DNA of 64,000 nt from Eublepharis macularius (taxonomy: Eukaryota; Chordata; Lepidosauria; Squamata; Eublepharidae). The stretch is from contig NC_072806.1 of the NCBI RefSeq assembly GCF_028583425.1, forward strand, positions 36,006,001 through 36,070,000, given 5' to 3'. A program made the translations under genes and the position numbers. Positions 44,906 to 56,599 of the stretch are shown here, piece by piece. The notes beneath the pieces are model-generated. The model made no database searches. It was not told the DNA's origin and saw only the letters and a list, made by a program, of their open reading frames with translations. Every line of letters begins with the position of its first letter. Positions within the stretch are counted from its first letter, which is position 1.

Positions 44906-47058
44906 GTAAGGCAATTGCCTCTGCTGCTTTAAAAAAAATTTAATTTTCTCTCTTGCCAATTTTTTTTGTCTTTGGGAACCAAGTGTAAATTCAGGGCCTG
45001 TCTCTGCTGCACCTTTTAACCTGGTGTCAAACTGTCATGGCTTCCTGCCTAAGGAATCATGGGCATTGGATGTCCTTGGAGGGCTTTCTCAGCATCCTTG
45101 GAAAAACAAAACAAAACTACAGTTCCCAGCATTCTTTGGGGGAAAGCCATTTTTGTTACTGGAAATCAGTTTCTCCTGGAGTTGCTTGTATCCCTAGGGA
45201 GGCTATGAATGAACATATTTGTTCTCTTCCTTGATTAAGTGTTTGAGCTTCGGGCCTCGAGCAGCATACCTCCTCTTTTGAATTTTATTTAGCTGACACT
45301 GGAAGGAGAGCTGAATTTGTGATGTTTGAGCCTTGTTCATCCTATATTCTTACTTCAGTATTTGTGTCCTGGTTTTTAAAATCTGTCTCTTCTGGGCCTG
45401 TAATAGGTGATGGGAGTTTTAAAAATACAGGAAGTATCCATTCTGGACAGTGTCTTCCTGTAACTCTTTTTAATTGTTTACCTGGTGTAGACAAAAAAAA
45501 GTTTGTTTCTTGTTGGTACTAAGGGGCTTTGAAGTCCCTGCTAGTAGGAAGTGGTATTTGGGTTGGAGCTATGCACAGGGAAGGTGGCTGAGAGTCCAAT
45601 ATATCTCCTGTACCAACTTAGCAAAATGTGGATGAAAGAAAACGAGTACCTTTCTTGACCACCTGTATGTTGGAAATCTTGTGGGTCATGTGCTTTTGCA
45701 TACAGGAGGCCCCCAGGTTCACTTCCTAATAACTCCAATGGAAACAGTGTCTGGTGGTAGGAAAGATTTCTGTCTGAACATCTAGAGAGCTGTTGCCGGT
45801 CAGAGTAGACTACATTTGGCTAGATAAAATCAAAGGTCTGACCTGAAGAGTAAGGCAGTTTTCTTTATGTGCTGATAAGTATTGCATGACCTGCCTGATG
45901 GCATCATGTCGGTTGGTGTCCACAGGAAAAAAGGGGGTAAGTTAGCTGATAGAATCTGCTGCCCCAGAATATGGCTGTGGCTAGTAGCTTAGGTGTCTTC
46001 TTCAAAAGGATTAACGTTTGTGGAGGGGAGACTTGTCAATGGTATTTTCTTAATATTAAAATATTCAAAGTGGTTTACAGAAGATTAAACGTAACATGAT
46101 TCCAATAAAGTTGATGTTTAAAAACAGCCATTGGTTTGCCCTTAAAGTGGCACATCAAAATTGCAGCAGCTGAAATTCTTCCTTCTAAATGCTGGCAGAA
46201 GAGGACAATTCAAAAGAGGTAAGGGAAGTTGGCAGATAGGTTTCCAGAAGGAGAATTCAGCAGCGCTGGGACAAATACTGAAAAGGCCCCACTCCCAGCA
46301 CTTAATTGCCCACAGCACTTAATTGTGCTGCGGGCAAATGGGGAACAGCCTTGTTACCATGTGGCCTTACTTGAGAGTGCTGAGCATTTGACCAGACATT
46401 GTTGAGTTGCTGCATTGGAGGGATGTGCTCTGGTCCAGCAAGGCAACGCACTACACCCCCCTTTTCTGCTCTTATCAAGTGTACGTTGCCTGCCTTGCAC
46501 CCTGTGGTCGTGCCACATGGGATGAAACCCACATTTTCCTTTCCTGTGATTGGATTAGTCAGATACCTTCTATCATTCAATGAACTTTGTATCTGTGCCA
46601 CAAAGTTCACTGTTATTTTTAATGCTATAGATTATATAGTATTTAACACCCAGCCAGCAATCTGTGTGTTAATGCAGGGGAAAAGAAATCAGGAATGACT
46701 GGAGCTTACACTGCTTCACTCCTTTATTCTTCTAATATTTGTTTCTGCACGGAGTTCCACTTTTCCTTAATTCCAGTTCAGCGACAAGAATTTTAAAGAT
46801 GAGTTCCAGAATTGGAAGATGCGCAATTTTCAGCAGCCTCATTTGCATATATTTTGCTTTCTGTATTGTTCTTGCAGATATGTTTGTTGGTAAATCATAG
46901 CCCTGTGATTGTATGAATGGGGTTTTTTTTCTATTACATTTTATGGATGTAGACACCCGTATTTCTTTTGTCCTGTGTTTTACTAATGAGCACCTGTGCT
47001 CTTTCACATTGGTAAAATATAACGAAAACATCTTGGTGCGGTGCTGCTGCACTACAAG

Positions 47059-47438
47059 CAGGGCCGGCGCGCCCATTGAGGCCAGGTAGGTGGTGGCCTC
47101 AGGTGTGGGGTGCCAGAGGGAGTGCTGGAGGAGGCATGGGGGGTGGGAGCGCATGCCACAGAGCTGCAGCCTCCTATCCCTCCTGTGCCGCCGCTGCTGC
47201 CAGCACACGCCCCTGGCTGGCCGCAGCAGCCGCAGGCAGGTGTCTGCGGCGACGAAGGCAACTGAGCGGGAGAGCTCGGAGGCCACCTGCGCACCGTCCA
47301 AGCCGCCTGCTGCAGTGATCAGGCCGGCGGGGGCGCGCGCAGTGACATCACATGTGGCATCATCACGCAGGCCAGTGCGCATGGGGGGGACGCCCGGCCA
47401 GCTGGCCGCTAGCACCAAAAACCCTGGCACCGCCCCTG
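47059..47438. mobile_element. GC-rich short hAT transposon
   Basis: CAGGGCCGGCGC and GCACCGCCCCTG are imperfect inverted ends (10 of 12). A perfect 8-bp duplication ACTACAAG lies at 47051-47058 and 47439-47446. GC content is far above the surrounding intron. It has no coding content. Confidence 0.88.
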
Positions 47439-47644
47439 ACTACAAGTGCTTCTTTGCTGTGTTTTCACACTTTGCATGGGCTCACTGGTAATGTAAAGAG
47501 GAAAAAAGAGACAAATGGACTGAAGGTATGGGGTGTTAAGGTAAATGATGCATGCAATATGGTCTATATAGAGCTTGGGAATAGAAGATGGAACCACCTG
47601 ATGCATCCGTTCCACTTTAGAAACAAGACCAAGTAATGTATAAC

Positions 47645-48133
47645 TGTCATGTATGCTGGTATACCTGCCATGATTGTATTCTGCATTTTATACTGATCAA
47701 TGCTGTTTTCTGTGTAGATCTGTGTGGATCATCTGAGGGTGTTTTAACTTCTGATATTAATTGCAGGAGAGCCAGTGGTCCCCTTCATTATTGGTTGCAA
47801 ATATGTACTTTCCTTTTTCCAGCAAGTGTCCTTAGAGGAGAGCTGCTAGCAGCACACATTGTAACTTTCCCAGAGACTGGGATATTTTCCTTTGTACTTA
47901 ACTAATCTGTTCCCAGGCAACCTCTTGGGGTTTCGCGCCAGAATGTCAACGGACCACGGAGGGCGGGAAGTTTCCCTATAATTAGTTATGCCTTTGTTTG
48001 AATTGTCCCTTCTGCCAGTTGCCACCTCCGGGTGAACACCTGTACTGTATGGATCTCAATAAAGCTACTTCAACTGGAACACCTGCGTGCTAACTGTGGA
48101 GGGCTTGAGGGACCTGACTGCCAGGGACTGGCA
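47645..48133 (+). mobile_element. Solo Gypsy LTR
   Basis: TGTCATGTATGCTGG to GGGACTGGCA, with TSD ATAAC at 47640-47644 and 48134-48138. AATAAAGCTACTTCAACTGG lies near the end. The 5' half is more diverged than in the other copies. Confidence 0.85.
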
Positions 48134-48254
48134 ATAACTACAATATTTGGAGAGAGTTTCTGATGGGAAGTTCAGAATAAAATCTGCATCTGAAAAGTCT
48201 ACCTAAATTTTTTCAAGACATGTTTTTGATCAAGGCCTGTCTTTCATAGAATTA

Positions 48255-49069
48255 CTAGCAACAAAGCCCATTGTGTTTAACAATACAGCGGACTCTAGTG
48301 ATGCCCTGGCAGCATTCCTGAGCTCCGCACCAGTCTGATCGACCTCAAATGGGTGGAAATCGGGCTGGTGCAGAACGCAGGAGCACTCCAGGGCCTGTCG
48401 TGTCACCCTGGCAGCGTTCCTGTGCTCCACACTGACCCAACTCGGCATCAAACGTATAGAAATTGGGCCAGTGAGGAGCGCAGGAACACTCCAGGGCCTG
48501 TTGCGGCACCCTGGCATTGTTCCTGAGGTCCGCACCGGCCTGATTCGGTCTCAAGGAGGCAGAAATCAGACCAGCATGGAGCGCAGGAGCACTCTACGGC
48601 CTAGCGTGCCGCCCTGGCAGTGTTCCTGCATTCTGCACCAGCCCGATTCGGCCTCTAACGGGCAGGTGCTGGCACAGCCAGTGCGGGCGCATCAGTACTC
48701 CACAGCCCATTACGCCACCCAGGAAGCATTCTTGCTCTCTGCACAGGCCCAATTCAGCCTCAAGCAGGCGGAAATGAGGCTGGTGTGGAGTGCAGCAGAA
48801 CTTCATGGTCCGTCGCAAAACTCTGGCCTGCTCGGTGCGTGATGAGGTCCAGGCCAGTGCGGTGGGCCTCCCTGGTGCCTCGGCGGCTGTGGCGGCACAA
48901 ATCTCCAGAGGCCCCAAGGAGGCAGCTGCAGTGATGGAGAAGGGTGGGGCAGGATGGTCCTCCCCACCCCCTCCTAAGCAAGCTGTATTGGTGATGACTC
49001 TATCCTTGTGCCTGTGCAGGGATAAAAAGTGAGTCGTCGCCAATACGGCTTGCTTTTTATATAGTAGGA
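48255..49069 (-). mobile_element. Non-autonomous Helitron-like element with 103-bp tandem repeats
   Basis: Read on the minus strand it starts TCCTACTATATAAAAAGC after a host A. It ends TTGCTAG before a host T, that is A/T insertion with 5' TC and 3' CTRR, as in Helitrons. A short imperfect hairpin (AACACAA / TTTGTT) precedes the end. The core has five tandem units of about 103 bp beginning at 48377, 48480, 48583, 48689 and 48792. No Rep/helicase is present. Confidence 0.65.
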
Positions 49070-49829
49070 TGTTTATGTTCTAATGTAGGGTTTTCTATTA
49101 TGACCATTATTCCAGATCTGCTCCTCAAGTGTGGAAATTCACTTCCTCCCCCTAGCTAATGTGTTTCTTTTCTTACCATAAAGAGTTCTGTCAGGTCAGT
49201 GGAAAGGATTCAAGCAGCTCCTTTTTACACTGATGGATCTTGATGATTGCATCCTGCTTGTTTTCAGTTTTCCCCTTTATAAAGACATACATAAGGGAGC
49301 TTGATCGGTTTGCAGTGCTCACCCATTATCTCATTATTTTACAGGAAAAGCTGTCAGCTAATCAATGGGTCTGATAAGCAGTTTGGCTGCTGCTAGGGAA
49401 TTGGGGCTCTCTTGACCTGCCAGAGATTTCCAAACACCAGAGGCAAAATTGTTTGTCGTATCCCTGTTTTAATAGTGTGTATATGAGAAGTCTCTTAAGG
49501 AGGAACCTGCAGGAGAGAGAGATTTGTTTTTAAATCATAAACCTTAATTCTATAGTCATAAACTTCTGGTTTATGTTTTCCCCATTTGTGTCACTAAATG
49601 GTGACCCATGATTTCTATGTTCTGGGAACATCAAGGTTGGGAAAGCTCCCACACTTAATGTCATTCCACAGAATATGGAAAATAGGATTGTCCTTTTTAC
49701 AAAGGGACAAGGGCTATTTGCACGCATTATCTTGCTTTTACTGCATAGTTTTCTAATTTCTCTCATCCCATCTTTGCATTTCTTAAGCTTATTCCATTTT
49801 ATGTGTGTTGTTTTCTAATTTTGTCTTCA

Positions 49830-49965
49830 AATCTTATTACACTGTTTATTATATGCCTTACACTGTTTCTATTGTATTGTTTTAAATGTTCTAATCCACC
49901 TTGAGTCCTGGCGAGAAAGGCAGATTATAAATAAAGCTAGCAATGTCAATAAATAAATCATGGGG
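49830..49965 (+). mobile_element. LINE 3' tail
   Basis: AATCCACCTTGAGTCCTGGCG then AGATTATAAATAAAGC and an AATAAATAAATC tail. Another copy of the 5380 family. Confidence 0.65.
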
Positions 49966-50987
49966 CAGGGAACACTCACAGATCGTGTGTCTCTAGTCTC
50001 AGCGTGGTGTCGTGGTTAGAGAGTCAGATTAAGATCTGGAAGCTTGCTGGGTGACCTGGGGCCAGGTACACTGTCAGCGTTACCCACTGTAAGGATCAGG
50101 CCTTGTACCATGTAATACAGAGTGCTAAGTTTGAAACTTTGCTTCAGGCCTCATGTTCTGCCGATTTCTTACCAGGCCTGTTTGCTGGGAAAAGTCCCAA
50201 GCGGGCATGGGCACGAACCAAAAAAAACCCCGAACCGTGAGATTCGTGGTTTGTTCATTTTCACGGAACATGAACTTTAACGACTTCGGCCAGTTCATGA
50301 ACCGGTTCGTGGTTTGTGGGGGCCCAGGGCAGCCCCCTTCATGCTCAGAGAACCCGTACTCGCAGGGAGTTTTCAGCAGGCTCTCCTCCAGCCACCCTCC
50401 GAGTTTGGACAAGATTCCAATACAAATCTCCGAGTTATAGACCCCCAAAGCCGGTGCCCCAAGGAAAGTCCCATTCGATACAATTGGAGCCATCCATGCC
50501 AATTGACTATGGGACACCCAAACATGGGCAATGTCAGGGAGGCAGTCAGCCAGCTGCCTTTCTTCTAGGAGGTGGGGCTGTTGGCCACCACCTGGCGGCA
50601 CCCCCCATGTGCCTGGCCACACGCCCCTACAGTACAGCCACCACTGAAGGACAACGGGTTTTGTCGGTGGCTGCCTTTCCAGGGACGGGCCCTCATGCCC
50701 CGGACTCCAAAGCCCCCTCCTGCTGTATTAAAATAAGCATAGGTTCTCTGAACTCCTAGCTTTTATTTTTAAAGAAGTAATTCTTGTCCCTTCGGGGAAA
50801 AAAGCATATCTCCACAATGAAATGGGCTTGAGACTTACTTTTGTTTCTTTATGAAAGCTGGGAGATCAGAGAACCGGATGCTTATTTTTAGTGTATCAGA
50901 GTATCGATTTAAAACTGTCTGGAAGTTCTATTGCAATGTATTAGTAGCCGCAGTAGCAACAGGGAAACTACCGAAGCCTGCTCCTGT

Positions 50988-51124
50988 GTGGAAAACCCCA
51001 TAGAGTCACAATAGGTAGGACTGCCAGCATGGTTGGATATTAAGCTAAACGTTATAACATTAAAAATGCTGATCTCTTTAGTAATGTGTTATTATTATTA
51101 AACACATATTGCATATTCATTGTT
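50988..51124. repeat. Direct duplication, copy 1
   Basis: Starts GTGGAAAACCCCATAGAGTC and ends GCATATTCATTGTT. It is repeated at 51419-51552 with few differences (a 3-base shorter ATT run, scattered substitutions), 295 bases downstream. Confidence 0.9.
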
Positions 51125-51418
51125 GCCAGAATTATTTATGTTTAAACAACATTTTTTTTATAGTAAGAGAATTGCATCCTCCCCCTAGTATTACCCCAAG
51201 TTTCCCAATTTTTCCATTGGAAAAACGGAAAAAATCCACAGACTTTTTGATTCTGTCGAAAAGCTCTGTAATTCCAGGTTTTTCTTACTCGGTCCTACCT
51301 CAAACTGCCCAGTTTTTCCATTGGAAAAATAGAGAAGGTCTTCAGAGTTTTTCATGCTGTTCATTTGGAATGCTTTTTCTAAAAAAGAAAGTATTTCATA
51401 GGGTATATTGTCGAAGGC

Positions 51419-51552
51419 GTGGAAAACCCCATAGAGTCACAATAGGTAGGACTGTCCGCATGTTTGGATATTAAGCTAAACGTTATAACATTAAAAATAC
51501 TGACCTCTTTAGTAATGTGTTATTATTAAACACATACTGCATATTCATTGTT
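51419..51552. repeat. Direct duplication, copy 2
   Basis: Second copy of the 50988 segment. The spacer has the TTTTTCCATTGGAAAAA palindrome twice (near 51210 and 51313), so the local structure itself may be older repeat-derived. Confidence 0.9.
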
Positions 51553-51904
51553 CATTTCATAGGGGTTTCTTTTCAGGCTTCCTCCACATTTTCTATCAGA
51601 AAAAAAACCCTCCCCTTTCTTCTGGACCCTCGTATCTCGGATGGATTCAACCGGCTTTTCCACTCTATATCGGTGATGACCTTTGTAACCTGCCCTCCTT
51701 TTCCCAGGCTGCAACATTTTGTCAACTAATTGGTTAGATTAACTGATTGAAAGTATTTTGATTGATTAACGGGTGTGAAATCGGGCAGCTGATCTAAGAA
51801 GAAAGTGTTTGAGAGGATAAGAGATTTGAGAACAGGGATGGAGCTTCTGGCCGAGTGGGATACTGAATGCAGATCTCCCTGGTTGAAAGCCCCCACACTG
51901 TCCA

Positions 51905-52105
51905 CTACACAAGAGACAGTGTGGTGTAGTGGTTAAAGCATCTAAGATCTGGGAGACCCCGTTTTGAAACCCCACTCTGTCATGGAAGCTCGCTGGGTGA
52001 CCTTTGGGGCAGTCACTCTCTCTCATCCTGTCCTACCTCACTGGGGTGTTGGTTGTGAGGATAAAATGGAGGAGGTGGGGAATGAGTTATAAGCCCCTTT
52101 GAGAA
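51905..52105 (+). mobile_element. Sauria-type tRNA SINE
   Basis: GTGTGGTGTAGTGGTTAAAG head, GATCTGGGAGACCCCG, GGAAGCTCGCTGGGTGACC and GTTGTGAGGATAAAATGG. It ends about 130 bases before AATF exon 3, so it reaches close to the splice acceptor without entering the exon. Confidence 0.8.
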
Positions 52106-52232
52106 GAAAAGTGGGGGGTGTACGTTTCTAAATGCATTCTGGCTTCTACCTCTGCGCAACCAACTGTTGTGGGGTATGGAATTGCAGCCTGCACTGGACA
52201 CGCTTTAACGATTCCCTTTCTGCATTTGTCAG

Positions 52233-52682
52233 ATGGACAGACTGCGGGGGAAGAGGAAACAGATGAGAGTGACCTTGACAGCGAATCCCTGGAGGAGGAA
52301 GTGGATGATGAAGACCAGGAGGAGGAAGAGGAGGAGGAGGCAGCTATGTGCAGTGCTGACAGTGGCCGGGAGGAAGAGGGAGAACCACTGGCGGACCTGA
52401 AAAAAGCAGCTTTCAGTTTCCAGGCTGTTGATGATTTTGAGAAGTTTGCTGAGGGGATGGATGAAATTGAGAGCATGGATGAGGAAGAGGAAGATAGCGT
52501 GGAAGAAGGCAGTGGTGATGAAGAAAGCAGTGGTGATGAAACCATTTCCAAGCAAGGCTCTGAAGCCACGGATGAAATGGTGGGTGCCGAAGACAGCAAG
52601 GACGACCGAGTGTTTTCAGCGTTCTCTGAAGACAAAGTGGCCGAGGAAGTAGAGAAAGGGAGAGCGGTGAAAAATCAAATAG
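52233..52682 (+). CDS. AATF: AATF exon 3 (acidic domain)
   Basis: 150 codons, phase 1 on both sides, after the acceptor GCATTTGTCAG. It encodes the long acidic stretch typical of AATF, rich in Glu, Asp and Ser. It includes an uninterrupted Glu run near residues 118-126 of the assembled protein and a small internal repeat (SGDEESSGDE). Landmarks that fix the identity are DDFEKFAEGMDEIESM, matching human ISDFEKFTKGMDDL, and VAEEVEKGRAVKNQI at the end. Human AATF is less acidic in parts, so length and composition of this region are expected to vary. The donor is ATAG|GTCAGT. Confidence 0.95.
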
Positions 52683-53602
52683 GTCAGTAGGCCGTGTTTT
52701 CTCTGGACCTGTGGAGCATTCCCTTGTTTAAAAATATTTATGCCTTGCTTTCTGTTTGACAACAACAACAAAATCCCCAAATGGCTAAGCTTCGAAAGAT
52801 GCAGAAAGTGAACACCCTTCCTAATATGCAGTCTGGTATTGGGCATCTTCCTAGATGAATTCGCTTAAGGAGTGAGTGATGGATATATGAAGAAGCAGTA
52901 CCTTAGGTAAATGTAAGGACCTCTGGAATGCCTTTTCAGAATGGTTTGATTGCAAGCGTGATAAAACGAAATAGGTTATAAAAAATCAGTCTTGGGTCTG
53001 CTCAGTCATTTTCAAATCTTGCCTGGGCCCTGAGCTAGCTATGTGGCCTTAGGCAAGCCGTTTGCTCTCAGCCATGTGGTGGTTGATGAGATTGGCCTAC
53101 TTTATAGGGCTGTTGTAAGGATTCTAACAAACTAATATGCACTAATTACTTTGAACCCTGAAAGTGTGCCGGAAATGCTAAACGTTACTCTGTTGACTTA
53201 TAAAAGTTCGAATATGTCTCCTGCATCATTCCTTCGCTATTCTGTCCTTCCCCATCTGCCTTTTAAAAAATGTTCCCTTTAAGGAAAAGTGAAGGCAGTT
53301 TCTGTGATAATCTCCCAGGAACAGAACTGACATTTTAAACAAAAATCCTTTTTTAGCCTTTGTTTAATGGATTCTGTGCCTATTCAACTTTTAAGTGGAC
53401 ATGGATGTGTTTGTTTAATCTCGTTAATTTTTAAGATTTACTTTCCTGTTCGCTGTTTGTTCTTTTCTTTTTTTCTGCCGTCCCTTGGGGCTGGGAACTG
53501 TGTGTCATGTCTTTGTGACATCAGCGGTACTGATAATCCTACGGCTCCAGGAAACGGACTGGCCCTGTTGAGGCTGTGTTGTGTTCTTTCTCTCATCTAA
53601 AG
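52683..53602 (+). other. AATF: AATF intron 3
   Basis: A short intron of 920 bases from GTCAGT to the acceptor TCATCTAAAG. It includes a degraded tRNA-SINE-like piece around 53020-53160. The rest is ordinary AT-rich intron sequence without recognisable elements. Confidence 0.85.
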
Positions 53603-53740
53603 CGCTGTGGGACCAGCTCTTGGAAGGGAGGATCAAGCTTCAGAAGGCCCTGCTGACTGCCAACCAACTTCCGCAGCCAAGTACCTTCCCTGAATTTAAG
53701 AAGAGAGGAGGACAGGAGTTTGCCAGTGCCGTCAAAGACA
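53603..53740 (+). CDS. AATF: AATF exon 4 (start of the AATF/Che-1 domain)
   Basis: 46 codons, phase 1 in and out. The joined Ala codon is followed by [20 protein letters not shown] and [20 protein letters not shown]. It is almost the same as human [26 protein letters not shown] and is the most conserved block in the window. It opens the AATF-Che1 domain with its leucine-rich helical region, the part used for polymerase and partner binding. The donor is GACA|GTAAGT. The downstream exons (human SHKALKALLRSLVGLQEELL onward) are not found before the right edge. Confidence 0.96.
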
Positions 53741-53839
53741 GTAAGTACACCTTGAATCGCCTTCCTTCATAGACTGGGCTAGGTATTCTCTATACTTAAA
53801 GGGAAGCAGAAGAAGTAACCAAAATTCTGAGCCAAAATT

Positions 53840-54060
53840 ACCTATCTCATCTTTATTCTGCCCTTCGGCCAAGGAACTCAGAGGGCCTGAGTGGTTCTCC
53901 TGTCCCCCAGTTTATCTTCACAACAGCCCTGCAAAGGGGTGAAGCTGACGTGGAGTGACTGGTCCAAGATCGTCCAGTGAGAGGGAATCTGAGCCTAGGT
54001 CTCTCCAGTGCCCTCTCCCCACCACCCTATAACCACTGTACAGTACTTTGCTATCCAAGT
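53840..54060 (-). mobile_element. tRNA SINE, reverse, old
   Basis: TTTATCTTCACAACAGCCCTGC, AGTGACTGGTCCAAGATCG and CACCCTATAACCACTGTAC are complements of the body and tRNA head. It is well diverged and lies 100 bases after AATF exon 4. Confidence 0.65.
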
Positions 54061-54076
54061 GTTCTAGCTTGTGTAT

Positions 54077-54288
54077 GTGTGGTGCCCTCAAGTTATAGCT
54101 AACTTATGGTGAGCCCTGGTGGGGTTTTTATAGCAAGAGACTATCAGAGGTGGGTTGCCATTGCCTGCCTCTGACACCCTGGTCTTCCTTGGAGGTCTCC
54201 CATCCAATTACTAACCAAGGCTGACCCTGCTTAGCTTCTGAGATCTGATGAGATCAGGCTCACCTGGGCTATCCAGGTCGGAGCTCTA
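54077..54288 (-). mobile_element. 5S-rRNA-derived SINE
   Basis: Reverse copy with GTGCCCTCAAGTTATAGC, GGTTGCCATTGCCTGCC and the 5S head complement (GGTCTCCCATCCAATTACTA, CTGCTTAGCTTCTGAGATC). It lies in AATF intron 4, 336 bases after exon 4. Confidence 0.88.
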
Positions 54289-54467
54289 GCTTATACATAT
54301 TATGTAAATTAAGCACAATTACATAAAATTAAATGAGGTGTGCTTTCTTGGCATAACTTGGGGTGGGGTGTACGTGTGGCACTAAAGTCTCTGGAAGCCC
54401 TGCTGGGCTGCTCTTCAGCAACCGGTTGTGACCGGAGTTGTTACTTGAGTCCTCAGTAGGTGCTGTG

Positions 54468-55226
54468 TGTCACGGGCTGGGCCAGCCCAAGCAGGGTGGT
54501 GCAGGTCCAAACCTTGATACCAAGTCCAGAGGGAGTTTCAGGAGCCAAAAGCCAAGTCAAAGCAGTGGTCAGAGCACAAGCTAATGCCAGAGTTGAGTCC
54601 AGAGTCCAAGAGCAAGGTCAGGCACAGTCCAAGGTCAGTTACCGGTAGTGTCAGGTCCAACAGTAGGCACAGGCAAGGTTCACGGAGCACGGAGTGGTTG
54701 CAGGCAGTAGAGCCGTTGCTTCCATGCCTGGCTGTTGCTCCTGACTGGCTTTTATAGCCAGGCATGGTTTTCAGCCAGCTGCTCGGGCTCCATCCTGAAG
54801 CTACTCATCATCACTCTCCAGCAGCTGGCGTCGGCTCAGGAGACGAGCACTGCGCCGTCTCTCCTGCAGCTCCAGTCTCTGGCCGTTCTCTGGGTGTGGG
54901 TGAACCTGGGGGGGGGGGGGGTGGAAGCCCCTGACTGGGCTTCCCCTGTGGTGCTGGCAGTCCCTGACTGAGCTTCCCCTGTGGAAGTCCCTGGCTGCAC
55001 TTCCCCTGTGGTGCTGGGGCTGGAGAGTACTGATGGCTCTGCTTCAGCTGCTGGCTGTAGGCTCCGATTAGCCAGCAGCTGTGGCTCCTGATTACCAGCC
55101 TCTGCTGAGTCAGGGCTGGCTGCCTGGAGCTCCTCTTCTCCTGAGGAGTCCTTGCTGGCTACATGAAGCCCCTCTCCTCCTGAGGAGGAGTCCTCGCTCT
55201 CACTGAGACTAGGCTGGGCCATGACA
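54468..55226 (-). mobile_element. Solo LTR with internal reading frame
   Basis: On the minus strand TGTCATGGCCCAGCC begins it and GTGACA ends it. The 5-bp duplication CTGTG flanks it (54463-54467, 55227-55231). A TATA box (minus CTATAAAAG) lies at about 54749-54757. An open frame starts at the ATG five bases in and runs 128 codons (MAQPSLSESEDSSSGGEG start, Ser/Glu-rich). Confidence 0.8.
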
Positions 55227-56599
55227 CTGTGTATGCATGAAGGGCTGGGGCTCATGCTGTGCTTTTCTCCAGAGATTAGATTCTGAGTTTGCAAAAGGCA
55301 GTTCGGACCTTGGGCCGTCCATACCGCTGCTGGGCTTACAAGTGGACCAGATGACCTCTGACTTGATTTGCTGGAGTTGGGGGGCTCTTTTGTCTCAACT
55401 GAGCCAGACTGACGTTGCCCAGGCTATTTGCAGGGGCCCTGTTCTCACTACTGCTCATCAGCTAGGCTTTCACATTTTCTTCTCTTTACAGGAAGCGCTT
55501 AGGAAAAGGTCCGATGAATGTTGTTGTTACTGGTCCCAGGGGAGCGTAGGTGTGGGAGGAAATATGATTAGACCAAGTGGCAGGGGGGAAAATGCAACCG
55601 TGACCCTGCAAAGATGTTGGTGTGATGTTGGTGTGTTTGGAAGCAAAGCCAGATGTGCTTGAGAACAAGCCAAGCTCCAGTGGTATTGCCAGCATCTGCA
55701 AGGTTGATCTTGGACTCTGCGGGTGGTAGTGCGGCTATGGGAAGGGATGAATAGTCTGAGTCAGGCCTGTGGTCTCCTCTTGCACCGCTGGCCTCAATGC
55801 CTGGGTTGCTTGGGAAAACACCTGGCCCTAGGTGGCAAGTAGAAGGGCTTGCTGTGCTGCTGTCGGCGTTCATGCCAGGGGTTGGCTACTCTGGTCTAGT
55901 GCATTGATTTTTTTCAACTGACAGGTGAGATCCCGGTTTTAGATGGGCTGCACCAGGGGCCATACCACTGTTGCCTTTCTGTTGCTTTTTTTAAATTTTA
56001 AAGAAGACGAGAGAATTGGCCTCCCTTGCATCTGCAGAGGGCCCTGTGCCAAATTTAAGTTGGGACTTGCCCTTGGAGGCAGCTTTGGTTGAAGGCCTCG
56101 GCTTCCATGCCCTGTTGCTTGGTCTTCTAGGGGAACTAATTGGCCGCTGTGTGAAACAGGCTGCGACCTCAATGGACCGCTCGTCTCATCCAGTAAGGCT
56201 TTTTAAATGTGTTTATGTTCTTGTGTTGCTGGTTGGGATTAAAGGGGGATCGTGGGTCTGATAAGGGGAGGCAGAATGGATCTTAGTTCGCTTCCACCAT
56301 GCATGGCATCGTGAAACCACGCTTTCGACCTCAGTTTCCCATCTTTAGAAGTAAACCCCGTTATGGCTTATTAACATTGAGGGTGGATGCGATACTGCTC
56401 CTTGTAGAATCTGAAAGTGGTCGGATATGGATCATAATACTACAGATTCCAAGGTACTGCCATTATAGGTGGTTGTTCAGAGGCAGCCAGGAACCCCAAT
56501 TTTCCCCAGTCCCTGTGACAATATTCATAAGGTTGTACATGCGCATGATGCTAAGTCACCGGTGACCATCTTGGATGTGCCCTTAGCATAGTTGGAGGC

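Larger units (their letters stand above)
44906..52232 (+). other. AATF: AATF intron 2
   Basis: About 7.3 kb. It contains a GC-rich hAT element (47059-47438), a solo Gypsy LTR (47645-48133), a Helitron-like element (48255-49069), a LINE 3' tail (49830-49965), a direct 135-bp duplication (50988/51419) and a Sauria-type SINE (51905-52105). Intervals 44906-45765, 45875-47050 and 49075-49825 show no recognisable gene or repeat. Interval 50150-50720 holds an unclassified GC-rich repeat-like block with CGAACC/GGTTCG phrases. Confidence 0.8.

Noticed and set aside
47052..47491. A GC-rich exon or CpG island
   Set aside because: The interval is a hAT element with inverted ends and an 8-bp duplication.
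48377..48840. A coding tandem-repeat protein
   Set aside because: The 103-bp period is not a multiple of three, and the frames are interrupted.
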